A stretch of 14,059 nucleotides of DNA from an uncultured bacterium (lineage in GTDB: Bacteria > Cyanobacteriota > Vampirovibrionia > Gastranaerophilales > Gastranaerophilaceae), in NCBI GenBank assembly GCA_900554095.1, contig USGC01000030.1, positions 1 through 14,059 on the forward strand. The letters are read 5' to 3'. Below the pieces are notes generated by a model that did no database searches, was not told the DNA's origin, and saw only the letters and a list, made by a program, of their open reading frames with translations. The translations under genes were made by a program, and so were the position numbers. Shown here piece by piece: positions 1 to 6,012 of this stretch (its first letter is position 1; every line of letters starts with the position of its first letter).

Positions 1-964
1 CGGTTTCCTGATAATAAGATTCCATCGACTTCGGCAGGTCAAGATGAGCAACAAAACGCACATCGGGCTTATCTATGCCCATCCCGAAAGCAATCGTGGC
101 AACCATTATGACGGAATCTTCCTTTATAAACCTGTCCTGATTGGCTTCGCGTACGGTTTTGTCCAGTCCTGCGTGATACGGCAGAACATTGAACCCCTCT
201 TTTTGCAAAAATTCGGCGATTTCTTCCACGCGCTTTATTGAATTGCAATAAACGATTCCGGAATCGTCGGGATGTTCGGTTTTTATGAAGTCAAGGAGCT
301 GTTTTCGCTCTTTGTCCTTGATTTGCACGGTATAGCGGATGTTAGGGCGGTCAAAACTCGAAATAAAAACTTTACATCCATCCATGTGAAGATTTTTGAT
401 AATATCGTCGCGCGTAGCCTCATCAGCCGTCGCTGTGAGGGCAATCCGGGGGATTTCGGGGAAAAGTTCTTTCAACATATAAAATTTTGTGTATTCAGGC
501 CGAAAATCGTGACCCCATTGCGAAACACAGTGGGCTTCATCAATTGCAAAAAGCGGAATACGCACTTGCTTTAGAATATCCTGAAAGCCTTCCATATTGA
601 GGCGTTCGGGCGAAACGTACAGCAAGTCAATATCATGTGAAATAATTCTTTTGATAACATCAAGACTTTCTTTTTCAGAAAGCGTAGAGTTGAGGAATTC
701 CGCCTTTACGCCGAGCTCTTTGAGTGTGTAAACCTGGTCCTGCATTAAAGCAATTAAAGGCGACACAACAACAGTCATACCTTCAAGGCACAGCGCCGGA
801 ATTTGGTAACAGAGAGATTTTCCGCCACCAGTTGGCATCAGAACAAAGGTGTCCCTGCCGTTTAGAACGTTATCAATAACAGCTTTTTGATTACCGCGGA
901 AACTTTTATAGCCGAAAACTTTATTTAATACATTTTCAGGAGAATTTTTCAAAGCAATATGCAT
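1..964 (-). CDS. recQ: RecQ-family ATP-dependent DNA helicase, N-terminal part (cut by window edge)
   Basis: This is a 3'-5' DNA helicase of the RecQ family, acting in recombinational repair and replication-fork processing. About 321 codons are visible and the frame stays open to the window edge, so the C-terminal part is missing here. Visible motifs are the Q-motif region FRGNQ (residues 22-26), Walker A PTGGGKS (44-50), the DEAH box (142-145), and directly after it the RecQ-specific aromatic-rich loop SQWGHDFRPEY (148-158). TAT (motif III) and the start of the second RecA domain (SGIVYCNS, then PYHAGLD and ATIAFGMGIDKP) follow. The ATG at 964 is chosen because an in-frame stop lies two codons upstream. 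There is no Shine-Dalgarno; a perfect TATAAT (973-978) lies 8 nt before the ATG. The RQC and HRDC domains cannot be seen, so orthology to housekeeping recQ rather than a short paralogue is likely but not proven. Confidence 0.95.
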   Translation of the reverse strand, partial: MHIALKNSPENVLNKVFGYKSFRGNQKAVIDNVLNGRDTFVLMPTGGGKSLCYQIPALCLEGMTVVVSPLIALMQDQVYTLKELGVKAEFLNSTLSEKESLDVIKRIISHDIDLLYVSPERLNMEGFQDILKQVRIPLFAIDEAHCVSQWGHDFRPEYTKFYMLKELFPEIPRIALTATADEATRDDIIKNLHMDGCKVFISSFDRPNIRYTVQIKDKERKQLLDFIKTEHPDDSGIVYCNSIKRVEEIAEFLQKEGFNVLPYHAGLDKTVREANQDRFIKEDSVIMVATIAFGMGIDKPDVRFVAHLDLPKSMESYYQET

Positions 965-972
965 AGCTTAAT

Positions 973-999
973 ATTATACAAATAACAGATTAATGGCAA
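973..999 (-). promoter_or_regulatory. Putative recQ promoter
   Basis: Read on the minus strand there is TTGCCA (994-999), a 15-bp spacer and a perfect TATAAT (973-978). The spacer is shorter than optimal. The expected transcription start falls about 2 nt before the recQ ATG, so the mRNA would be nearly leaderless. Confidence 0.5.
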
Positions 1000-1011
1000 C
1001 CCCGCAATTAA

Positions 1012-1033
1012 AAAGAGGCTTTTAAACCTCTTT
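1012..1033 (-). terminator. Rho-independent terminator of the pseudo-methyltransferase unit
   Basis: AAAGAGG (1012-1018) and CCTCTTT (1027-1033) form a 7-bp stem with an 8-nt loop. On the minus strand the stem runs into a T-rich tail (CCTCTTTTTAATT). It begins immediately after the stop of the small ORF at 1032-1103, slightly overlapping it, and separates this unit from recQ, which is also on the minus strand. Confidence 0.65.
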
Positions 1034-1103
1034 ACAATACCAGCAGAAGAACAATGACAAATATGACTATAATTGATATTAAATTATTAAATTTCAATGT
1101 CAT
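1032..1103 (-). CDS. Candidate 23-aa single-span membrane peptide overlapping the upstream gene
   Basis: A 23-codon frame starts inside the last codons of the gene ending at 1087, in the +1 frame, so ATG at 1103 overlaps by 17 nt. A very strong Shine-Dalgarno, AGAAAGGAGG, ends 7 nt before the ATG and is built into the upstream coding sequence as two consecutive AGG arginine codons. The peptide has a short polar head (MTLKFNN) followed by about 16 almost purely Ile/Val/Leu/Phe residues, ending VLLLVL at its C-terminus: one transmembrane helix with essentially no tail. Its stop is followed at once by the terminator hairpin, so it is the last gene of the transcript. No homologue is recognised. 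It could be a small subunit or localisation partner, a toxin-like peptide, or a chance frame; the Shine-Dalgarno and position argue against chance. Confidence 0.55.
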   Translation of the reverse strand: MTLKFNNLISIIVIFVIVLLLVL

Positions 1104-2829
1104 AGTCCGGCCTCCTTTCTGTCAAATTTTCAAAAACGTTTTCGTTTTTAATTAAAAAGTCTTGAGCCTCTTTTAATTTTTTTATGTTTAACTTTACTAA
1201 ATCTGCGATTTTTTCTTGAACAAGAATGCTAGGGAGGATAATTTTGATATTCATTAAATCTTTTTCATTAATTGTAGCAATTGTACTCCCTGCTGCGTGC
1301 TGGCGAACTTGTTCTAAGAAAAAATTAGAGCGTAAGTAAAACCATAAATAATATGGATTTACGTTGTAATCGCAGCGGAGTACACGAAAACCGTTAGAAA
1401 CGATGCAGCCGTCGAATTCTTCTGTAATTACTGCTGAGGAGTGTGATTTTGTGCCGATAACTCCGCTTGCTACTGTTGTTATAACATCACCTGTACGTAC
1501 TTGGTAATATGCTCTTTTGGGGGCGTTTTTTACACACATAACCTTTGCATCTTGAATAGTTCCTGTGGTCGGTTCAACTGAGGAGATTTCAATATATCTT
1601 ATAGTCGCAGTCATGTCTTTCAGGATGTCTGCCTTGAATTTATCTGCATAAACAACTTCATGCAGCAATTTTGTGTTTGTGTTTTCGATAAACTCAATAT
1701 ATGGAGAGCTTTTGCGTTTGTAGTACTCAGGTGTGAAGTTGTCTATATTCAATGAACTATTTTGAATTTCCAAAGTTTCGCCTGTACGATTTTTAATTTC
1801 ATCTTCGTTTTGGTAGATAACAAGTTTTATTTTGTAATTGTTGGGAATAACGGTTTTTTTTCTTAGTTTTAAAATACAGCTTTTAAGGTTTGTGTATGGC
1901 TGAAAAGCCCCAATGTACAATGAATCAATCTCAACAATCTCAAATTTTTCGATAATCCATTTTCTTATGTATTTGTAGATTTTATTTTCCAGTATTCCGT
2001 TGGGCAAAATTATAACTAATGTTCCGTTTTCTTCAAGTGCATTGTAGGTTTTTTCTATGTATAAGGCTTCAAGTGGAATATTTTTTTTATTTTTAGGCCC
2101 CATTTTGACTATTTCAAAATCGTCATAAAGTTTATCGTCATCGGCTCGCAACCCAAACTCTGAATTGCAAAAAGCATGTGAATATTTTTCGCAAAAGCAT
2201 TCTTGGAAAAACTTTTGGCCCTTAATGTTTGCTTTTTCGTCGTATATAAAAAGAGAAAGTTTATCTATAAATTCTTTATTATAGTCCAAAGTGTAACCGG
2301 TGAAGATTCTTGAAAATAAATCAAGGTGTTTATTTTTGTTTTTAGATAACGTATTTATCAAATAAAACAATGATGCTCCTGTTTTCAAATGCGGAAAAAG
2401 GATTTTATTATAATAAGAGTTTTCATCAATATCTATGTAAATTGGCAGAACTCTTTCAGGAGTTCCAAAAAAATGCCGCTTTCTTATAATATTTAATAAC
2501 GCCAACACCGCTGTAAAATTAAATGAATAAATGTCTATGTCCGTTTCATAATATTTTCTGAAAGTATTAAATAATAAATAAAAGTTTTTGTCATGATAAA
2601 CTTCATCCTTATTTGGAAAAATAAGAGATAAATAATTTTTATTTTTAATTTCATCAATAAAGTTTTCGTAAGTATGCTCTTGCGGTGTTAAGAGAAATTT
2701 TTTTATTTCAGAAAAAATATCAATTACAGTCAAATGTAAATTTGTACTATTTTTTCTGAATAGCTGCTGGCAAAAAATATCAATAACATTTTGTAATTCA
2801 TTTTTTATTAAATTAATTGAGTCAAACAT
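1087..2829 (-). CDS. Fusion of degenerate N6-adenine methyltransferase-like domain and a single type I specificity (TRD) domain
   Basis: The 580-aa protein has the order of a type I HsdM followed by half an HsdS. Residues 1-115 are a helical N-terminal region. Residues about 118-330 follow the HsdM methylase core: FFGTPERV (120-127) resembles the FFTP segment, and PLEALYIEKTYNALEENG, LVIILPNGILEN and FQPYTNLKSCIL match the region after the catalytic loop. The catalytic motifs are lost: the expected DPACGTGG reads FPHLKTGA (145-152) and the expected NPPF reads NSEF (222-225), so methylation is unlikely. Residues about 375-575 form one TRD plus a helical spacer (VRTGDVI, SNGFRVLR, then LPSILVQEKIADLV), not the usual two. 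ATG 2829 has AAGGA at a 6-nt spacing and a strong promoter. No HsdR or second HsdM is visible. It may be a DNA-binding regulator, a defence component, or a remnant; the intact frame argues against simple decay. Confidence 0.82.
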   Translation of the reverse strand: MFDSINLIKNELQNVIDIFCQQLFRKNSTNLHLTVIDIFSEIKKFLLTPQEHTYENFIDEIKNKNYLSLIFPNKDEVYHDKNFYLLFNTFRKYYETDIDIYSFNFTAVLALLNIIRKRHFFGTPERVLPIYIDIDENSYYNKILFPHLKTGASLFYLINTLSKNKNKHLDLFSRIFTGYTLDYNKEFIDKLSLFIYDEKANIKGQKFFQECFCEKYSHAFCNSEFGLRADDDKLYDDFEIVKMGPKNKKNIPLEALYIEKTYNALEENGTLVIILPNGILENKIYKYIRKWIIEKFEIVEIDSLYIGAFQPYTNLKSCILKLRKKTVIPNNYKIKLVIYQNEDEIKNRTGETLEIQNSSLNIDNFTPEYYKRKSSPYIEFIENTNTKLLHEVVYADKFKADILKDMTATIRYIEISSVEPTTGTIQDAKVMCVKNAPKRAYYQVRTGDVITTVASGVIGTKSHSSAVITEEFDGCIVSNGFRVLRCDYNVNPYYLWFYLRSNFFLEQVRQHAAGSTIATINEKDLMNIKIILPSILVQEKIADLVKLNIKKLKEAQDFLIKNENVFENLTERRPDYDIEI

Positions 2830-2844
2830 GAGTTATCCTTTTTA

Positions 2845-2861
2845 TTACATCCTGTATGTAA
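2845..2861. promoter_or_regulatory. Operator-like palindrome O1 (TTACAT-N5-ATGTAA)
   Basis: The sequence is TTACATCCTGTATGTAA; the arms extend by one more pair (ATTACAT and ATGTAAT). It begins at the last base of the -10 hexamer and covers the predicted transcription start of the gene at 2829. A protein bound here would block initiation. Confidence 0.7.
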
Positions 2862-2889
2862 TCATAAAACAAGTTGTCTTTAATGTCAA
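2861..2889 (-). promoter_or_regulatory. Near-consensus promoter of the pseudo-methyltransferase unit
   Basis: On the minus strand: perfect TTGACA (2884-2889), 17-bp spacer, TATGAT (2861-2866, five of six matches). The predicted start is about 2854, giving a leader of about 25 nt that contains an AAGGA Shine-Dalgarno (2836-2840). It is one of the best-matching sigma-70 promoters in the window and is bracketed by two operator copies, suggesting strong but repressed transcription. Confidence 0.75.
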
Positions 2890-2891
2890 GA

Positions 2892-2908
2892 TTACATATC
2901 ATATGTAA
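2892..2908. promoter_or_regulatory. Operator-like palindrome O2 (TTACAT-N5-ATGTAA)
   Basis: The sequence is TTACATATCATATGTAA, the same 6-5-6 layout as O1 with a different spacer. It lies 2 bp upstream of the -35 box. The centres of the two copies are 47 bp apart, about 4.5 helical turns for B-DNA, so dimers bound to O1 and O2 would face opposite sides unless DNA is bent. Confidence 0.7.
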
Positions 2909-2978
2909 AATTAATTTAAAGGATTATCATGCTTCAAATGTGTTGAAAAAAGAGGATAATAAGTCTGTTAATATTTCT

Positions 2979-3833
2979 TCATAAATTAAGTAAATTCATA
3001 GCTATACCGCAGATTGTGCTGATTGCTATGAGTATAAAAATTATATTTAAAGTGTCTTTGAGATTTGAATTTTTTTTGAAAAGAACAATTAATCCAAGAC
3101 CTGCACCTGCTGAAAGTCCGGCAATTACAGAACCAAAACTTATTACACCTTTGATGTAAAGCATGGTTATCAGAACTGATATTGCGCAGTTTGGAATTAA
3201 CCCGATTACTGATGCGGCCAAGGGCTGCAATATTGAGTTTTGCAAAAATATTGCGCTTAAATTATCGCCGGCTTTTGCAACAAGAAAGTTTAAGAACAAC
3301 GTTACGAAGAAGATGAATACAAAAATATTTAATGTATGCTTAAGCGGGTGTATAAGCAAAAGTTTTTTATCATGGGTTGAAATTTCGTGATGGCAGCAGC
3401 CTTTTTCTTCTATTTCAAATTCGGCGCAATCATGTTTAAGCGGCTCTTTTGATACAAAGTCAATTAAATATCCCGCGCAAATTCCGATTATAATCTTTGT
3501 AATTACAAGCGGCAAAACAACTGAAACTTTGTCTGGATTTGCAAGAAGAACCGGCACTGCTTCATCTGATGTTGATATGAAAATCGCAATCAACGTGCCT
3601 TTTGTAATGTATTTTTTCACATACAAAGTCGCGGCAATTACAGAAAGCCAGCATTGCGGAATTGCTGCGGCAATACTTCCGAGCAGTGGGCCGGATTTGG
3701 TGCAAAACCTTGTGATTTTAAAGATTTTATCAGAAAAGTATTTCTCAAAAACTTCTAAGATTAAAAAGATTAAAAATAAAAAAGGCACAAGAGCAATGCT
3801 GTCTTTGAATGCGTCAATTAAGATTTCCTTCAT
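2979..3833 (-). CDS. Putative metal/arsenic efflux permease (ArsP_2-like, putative 10TM heavy-metal exporter family)
   Basis: This is an integral membrane protein of 284 aa with two pseudo-symmetric halves. Each half has a hydrophobic stretch followed by a Pro-x-Cys motif: PQC (59-61) and PNC (214-216), each leading into a similar S-V/A-x-TxLY segment (AATLYVKK, LITMLYIKG). TSDEA (88-92) in the first half is characteristic of the family as I recall it. Between the halves lies a hydrophilic loop rich in Cys and His (H134, C136, C146, C147, H148, H149, H154), plausible as a metal-sensing or ferrying segment. Family members have been named arsenic efflux or manganese transporters; the substrate cannot be told from sequence. 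No Shine-Dalgarno precedes ATG 3833, and a -10-like TAAAAC lies 6 nt before it. It is upstream of and co-oriented with the gene at 1087-2829, which has its own promoter. Confidence 0.75.
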   Translation of the reverse strand: MKEILIDAFKDSIALVPFLFLIFLILEVFEKYFSDKIFKITRFCTKSGPLLGSIAAAIPQCWLSVIAATLYVKKYITKGTLIAIFISTSDEAVPVLLANPDKVSVVLPLVITKIIIGICAGYLIDFVSKEPLKHDCAEFEIEEKGCCHHEISTHDKKLLLIHPLKHTLNIFVFIFFVTLFLNFLVAKAGDNLSAIFLQNSILQPLAASVIGLIPNCAISVLITMLYIKGVISFGSVIAGLSAGAGLGLIVLFKKNSNLKDTLNIIFILIAISTICGIAMNLLNL

Positions 3834-3839
3834 AATTTA

Positions 3840-3869
3840 GTTTTACCACACACCGGGCGAAGTTGTCTA
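3840..3869 (-). promoter_or_regulatory. Possible leaderless promoter of the exporter gene
   Basis: On the minus strand: TAGACA (3864-3869, five of six matches to TTGACA), 18-bp spacer, TAAAAC (3840-3845), then 6 nt to the ATG. The -10 is weak, so this is tentative. Confidence 0.35.
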
Positions 3870-3884
3870 TAGTGTAAAAAACAC

Positions 3885-3913
3885 TTGACAAAATCGTGCC
3901 GTTGGATTACAAA
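3885..3913 (+). promoter_or_regulatory. Promoter of the 67-aa gene
   Basis: Perfect TTGACA (3885-3890), 17-bp spacer, TACAAA (3908-3913, four of six). Start expected near 3920, leaving a short leader with an AAGGAG Shine-Dalgarno. An AGTGT-A5-ACACT inverted repeat (about 3871-3885) abuts the -35 and could be an operator. Confidence 0.55.
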
Positions 3914-3932
3914 AATTAAAAAGGAGATTGAT

Positions 3933-4136
3933 ATGTTTCACGTATACACAGAGAAAAATCATTCAGAATTCACAAGAACATTAATCGGTGAATACAAAGA
4001 TTTTGATAAAGCCCTAGAGTTAGCAAAAAAAGCAATAGCAAACAAGCCGGAAATGCGTTATATAATCGAAGAATCCGGAGGCCACTTTGACAGCTACGGA
4101 AACTTAATTACAGAAGTTGTGGAAGAAAGCGAATAA
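3933..4136 (+). CDS. Hypothetical small acidic protein, 67 aa
   Basis: The start is set at 3933 because AAGGAG lies 6 nt upstream; a longer frame from a TTG at 3885 would begin inside the -35 box and is rejected. The protein begins MFHVYTEKNH and ends in an acidic tail (EVVEESE). It has no signal peptide or membrane span and looks cytoplasmic. A helix around residues 24-38 (DFDKALELAKKAIANK) and an IIEES-x2-H-x-D segment suggest a small alpha/beta fold. I do not recognise a family. It is followed by tRNA-Thr on the same strand with no visible terminator between, so the two may share a transcript driven by the TTGACA promoter. Confidence 0.75.
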   Translation: MFHVYTEKNHSEFTRTLIGEYKDFDKALELAKKAIANKPEMRYIIEESGGHFDSYGNLITEVVEESE

Positions 4137-4148
4137 ATTTAAAAAAAA

Positions 4149-4221
4149 GCCGATGTAGCTCAGTTGGTAGAGCAGCTCATTCGTAATGAGCAGGTCATGA
4201 GTTCGAGCCTCACCATCGGCT
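4149..4221 (+). tRNA. tRNA-Thr (anticodon CGT)
   Basis: The cloverleaf is complete. The acceptor stem is GCCGATG/CATCGGC (4149-4155 and 4214-4220), the D arm GCTC/GAGC, the anticodon stem GCTCA/TGAGC with loop TTCGTAA, giving anticodon CGT (4182-4184) which reads ACG (Thr). The T loop is TTCGAGC and the discriminator base is T4221. CCA is not encoded. The outermost T-stem pair is A4197-C4213, a mismatch. A run of eight A precedes and a run of T follows. The 3' end lies 1 nt from the stop of the convergent gene at 4223. Confidence 0.95.
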
Positions 4222-4222
4222 T

Positions 4223-4888
4223 TTATACAATTTCGCGGCTTTCGTCTATAAGGCAGCAGATTTCGCTTATTGGTACTGTTTTGTCTAGCTTTATTGTAAA
4301 CCAGTGTTTTTTGTTCATGTGAAATCCGGGAAGATATTTTGTGCCGTCGACTATTGTTTTAATCCTTTCCGGCTCTGCTTTCAAATCTATAACTTCGATT
4401 TCGCCGTCCTCTTCAAGTCCTATGGATTTTTTCTTAACAGTTAATATTGCGGCATACCATTTTTGGCTTTCAGGCTTTCTGAAAATCGCGTTGTTTGGAA
4501 ACTTTTCCCACAAATACTCTGCTTTATCAGAATATTTTTTATTAATATATTCAATAATCTTGCGGGCATATTCGCTCTTGAACACGTCTAAATCAAAGCA
4601 TTTGGATTTGATTTCTGCAAGAACACTCTCAAATTCTTCTTTCATTCTGCCGACGAATTTTCCTTGCGCGTTAACAGCGTGAATAAGCTCATATTCCTCA
4701 CCGCTTGCAATTTCGATGACATTGTAATCAATTTCCGCGCCTTTTGAAACTCTTAAATTTAAGACAAACTCACCATCCATAAGTTTTGTTTCATAAAAGA
4801 AGCTGTTTCCTTTTTTGACAAAACCATAGTCAAAAGCTTTTTGCGGATTAAGTTTTGAGTTTTTAAACACTGAGCCTTTGTACTTCAT
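4223..4888 (-). CDS. MmcQ/YjbR family protein with N-terminal extension
   Basis: The 221-aa protein has a C-terminal MmcQ/YjbR domain (about residues 108-221). This is a small alpha/beta fold of the CyaY-like double-wing type, often labelled DNA-binding though its biochemical role is uncertain. Signature features are YLWEKFPNNAIFRKP (125-139), KWYAAIL (143-149), the IEVIDLKAEPE strand-loop, and GFHMNKKHWFTIKLD (188-202). The N-terminal 100 residues are a separate region seen in longer family members. ATG 4888 has no Shine-Dalgarno; TATATT (4895-4900) lies exactly 6 nt before it, a leaderless-type layout. It is divergent from the cupin operon and convergent with tRNA-Thr. The family assignment is good; the function is unknown. 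Confidence 0.85.
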   Translation of the reverse strand: MKYKGSVFKNSKLNPQKAFDYGFVKKGNSFFYETKLMDGEFVLNLRVSKGAEIDYNVIEIASGEEYELIHAVNAQGKFVGRMKEEFESVLAEIKSKCFDLDVFKSEYARKIIEYINKKYSDKAEYLWEKFPNNAIFRKPESQKWYAAILTVKKKSIGLEEDGEIEVIDLKAEPERIKTIVDGTKYLPGFHMNKKHWFTIKLDKTVPISEICCLIDESREIV

Positions 4889-4894
4889 AGAATT

Positions 4895-4900
4895 AATATA
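4895..4900 (-). promoter_or_regulatory. -10-like box of the YjbR-family gene
   Basis: TATATT on the minus strand, 6 nt before the ATG at 4888. No convincing -35 lies 16-18 bp upstream, so recognition would depend on the -10 or an activator. Confidence 0.4.
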
Positions 4901-4925
4901 TCACAACAATTTTTAACAAACCCTC

Positions 4926-4954
4926 TTGACTGATAGTTGCTATCAGGTTGTAAA
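4926..4954 (+). promoter_or_regulatory. Promoter of the cupin/flavoprotein operon
   Basis: TTGACT (4926-4931), 17-bp spacer, TGTAAA (4949-4954, four of six). The start is expected near 4961. The spacer is filled by a palindrome, so the promoter looks repressible. Confidence 0.55.
4930..4946. promoter_or_regulatory. Operator-like palindrome in promoter spacer
   Basis: CTGATAG-TTG-CTATCAG is a perfect 7-bp inverted repeat around a 3-bp centre, sitting between the -35 and -10 boxes. A further direct half-site CTGATAA lies at 4955-4961. The layout fits a dimeric repressor of the MarR or HxlR type, families often tied to redox genes, but no regulator gene is present in the window. Confidence 0.6.
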
Positions 4955-4989
4955 CTGATAAAGTAATAGATTAAATGAGGCTTAAAATA

Positions 4990-5460
4990 ATGCGAAAAAC
5001 GTTTCTAACCCTTACTTTAGCAGTTTTACTAATTGGAGGTAGCATGACAGACGCAAAAACTCTTGAACAACCTTTTGAGCAAGGGGAAATTAACCCTTAC
5101 AACAAATTTTTCACAGGCACAACGTATTTATACAGGCTGAGCGAAAACGATGAAATATGGAATTCCTCAATCGCAAACGTAACGTTCGAGCCTGGTGCGA
5201 GAACAAATTGGCACAAGCACAGCGGCGGACAAATCCTGCTTGTTACATCAGGCGAAGGGCGCTATTGCGAAAAAAGCGGCAAAATTCGGATTATTAAAAA
5301 AGGCGATACCGTTAGAATTCCGCCGGATGTAATTCACTGGCACGGTGCAGCGCCGGATAAATGGTTTTCGCATATTTCAATAGAAACCAACCTGCCGAAT
5401 AATACGACAGAATGGCTTGAACCAGTAAACGATGAACAATACAACGGAAAGGAAAATTAA
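4990..5460 (+). CDS. Cupin-domain protein, probably exported
   Basis: This is a single-domain cupin (about residues 55-125), a small metal-binding beta-barrel. The motif reads PGARTNWHKHSGGQ then PPDVIHWHG, giving likely ligands H75, H77, Q81 and H116; Gln replaces the usual Glu, a common variant. Residues 1-22 look like a signal peptide: RK, then FLTLTLAVLLIGG, then SMTDA. ATG 4990 is preferred over the ATG at 4975 because TGAGG lies 9 nt upstream of it. A second in-frame ATG at 5044 has GGAGGT (5035-5040) just before it and would give a cytoplasmic form without the signal, so two products are possible. The gene ends 2 nt before the flavoprotein gene and shares its promoter. Cupins of this size often accompany redox enzymes; the substrate is unknown. 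Confidence 0.85.
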   Translation: MRKTFLTLTLAVLLIGGSMTDAKTLEQPFEQGEINPYNKFFTGTTYLYRLSENDEIWNSSIANVTFEPGARTNWHKHSGGQILLVTSGEGRYCEKSGKIRIIKKGDTVRIPPDVIHWHGAAPDKWFSHISIETNLPNNTTEWLEPVNDEQYNGKEN

Positions 5461-5462
5461 CA

Positions 5463-6005
5463 ATGGATAAAAAAGTTTTGATAATTTCATCAAGCCCAAG
5501 AATTGGCGGAAACTCTGATATTTTGTGCGATAGCTTTGCCAAAGGCGCGCAAGAAGCAAAAAATCATATTGAAAAAATTTCTTTGAAAAACAAAAAAATA
5601 AATTACTGTACAGGCTGCGGATTATGTAATTCAAACGGTTACAGCGCGTGCTCTCAGAGTGATGACATGAACGAAATTCTATTAAAAATGATAGATGCAG
5701 ATGTAATCGTGTTTGCCACACCGGTTTACTTTTACACAATGTGCGCACAGATGAAAACCTTAATTGACAGGTGTTGCGCAATGTATACAAAAATTACGAA
5801 TAAAGAATTTTATTATATTCTGACCGCCGCTGACGATAACAAAGCAAATTTAGAGCGGACGGTGGAAGAATTTCGCGGATTTCTGGCATGTCTTTCCGGA
5901 GCGCGAGAAAAGGGCGTAATTTACGGGACAGGTGTTTGGCAAAAAGGCGAAGTTAATCAAACCGATTTGCCAAAACAAGCTTATGAAGCCGGCTTTCTGG
6001 TATAA
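5463..6005 (+). CDS. Flavodoxin-like NAD(P)H-dependent oxidoreductase with cysteine motif
   Basis: The 180-aa protein has the fold of NADPH-dependent FMN reductases and iron-sulfur flavoproteins. The N-terminal strand and phosphate-binding loop read SSSPRIGGNSD (9-19), and the second FMN loop is TPVYFYT (86-92). Between them is C-T-G-C-G-L-C (C49, C52, C55) plus C63, as in the family whose members may carry a 4Fe-4S cluster. It would catalyse electron transfer from NAD(P)H or reduced carriers to small acceptors; the substrate is not evident. It starts 2 nt after the cupin stop, with GGAAAGG upstream, so the two genes are translationally close and in one operon. A strong terminator follows. 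Confidence 0.88.
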   Translation: MDKKVLIISSSPRIGGNSDILCDSFAKGAQEAKNHIEKISLKNKKINYCTGCGLCNSNGYSACSQSDDMNEILLKMIDADVIVFATPVYFYTMCAQMKTLIDRCCAMYTKITNKEFYYILTAADDNKANLERTVEEFRGFLACLSGAREKGVIYGTGVWQKGEVNQTDLPKQAYEAGFLV

Positions 6006-6012
6006 ACAAATT

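Noticed and set aside
44..574. Two plus-strand open frames opposite recQ.
   Set aside because: The minus strand carries unmistakable RecQ motifs over the whole stretch; these are antisense shadows.
3885..3932. Longer start (TTG) for the 67-aa gene.
   Set aside because: It would begin within the TTGACA -35 box and ignore the good Shine-Dalgarno before the ATG at 3933.
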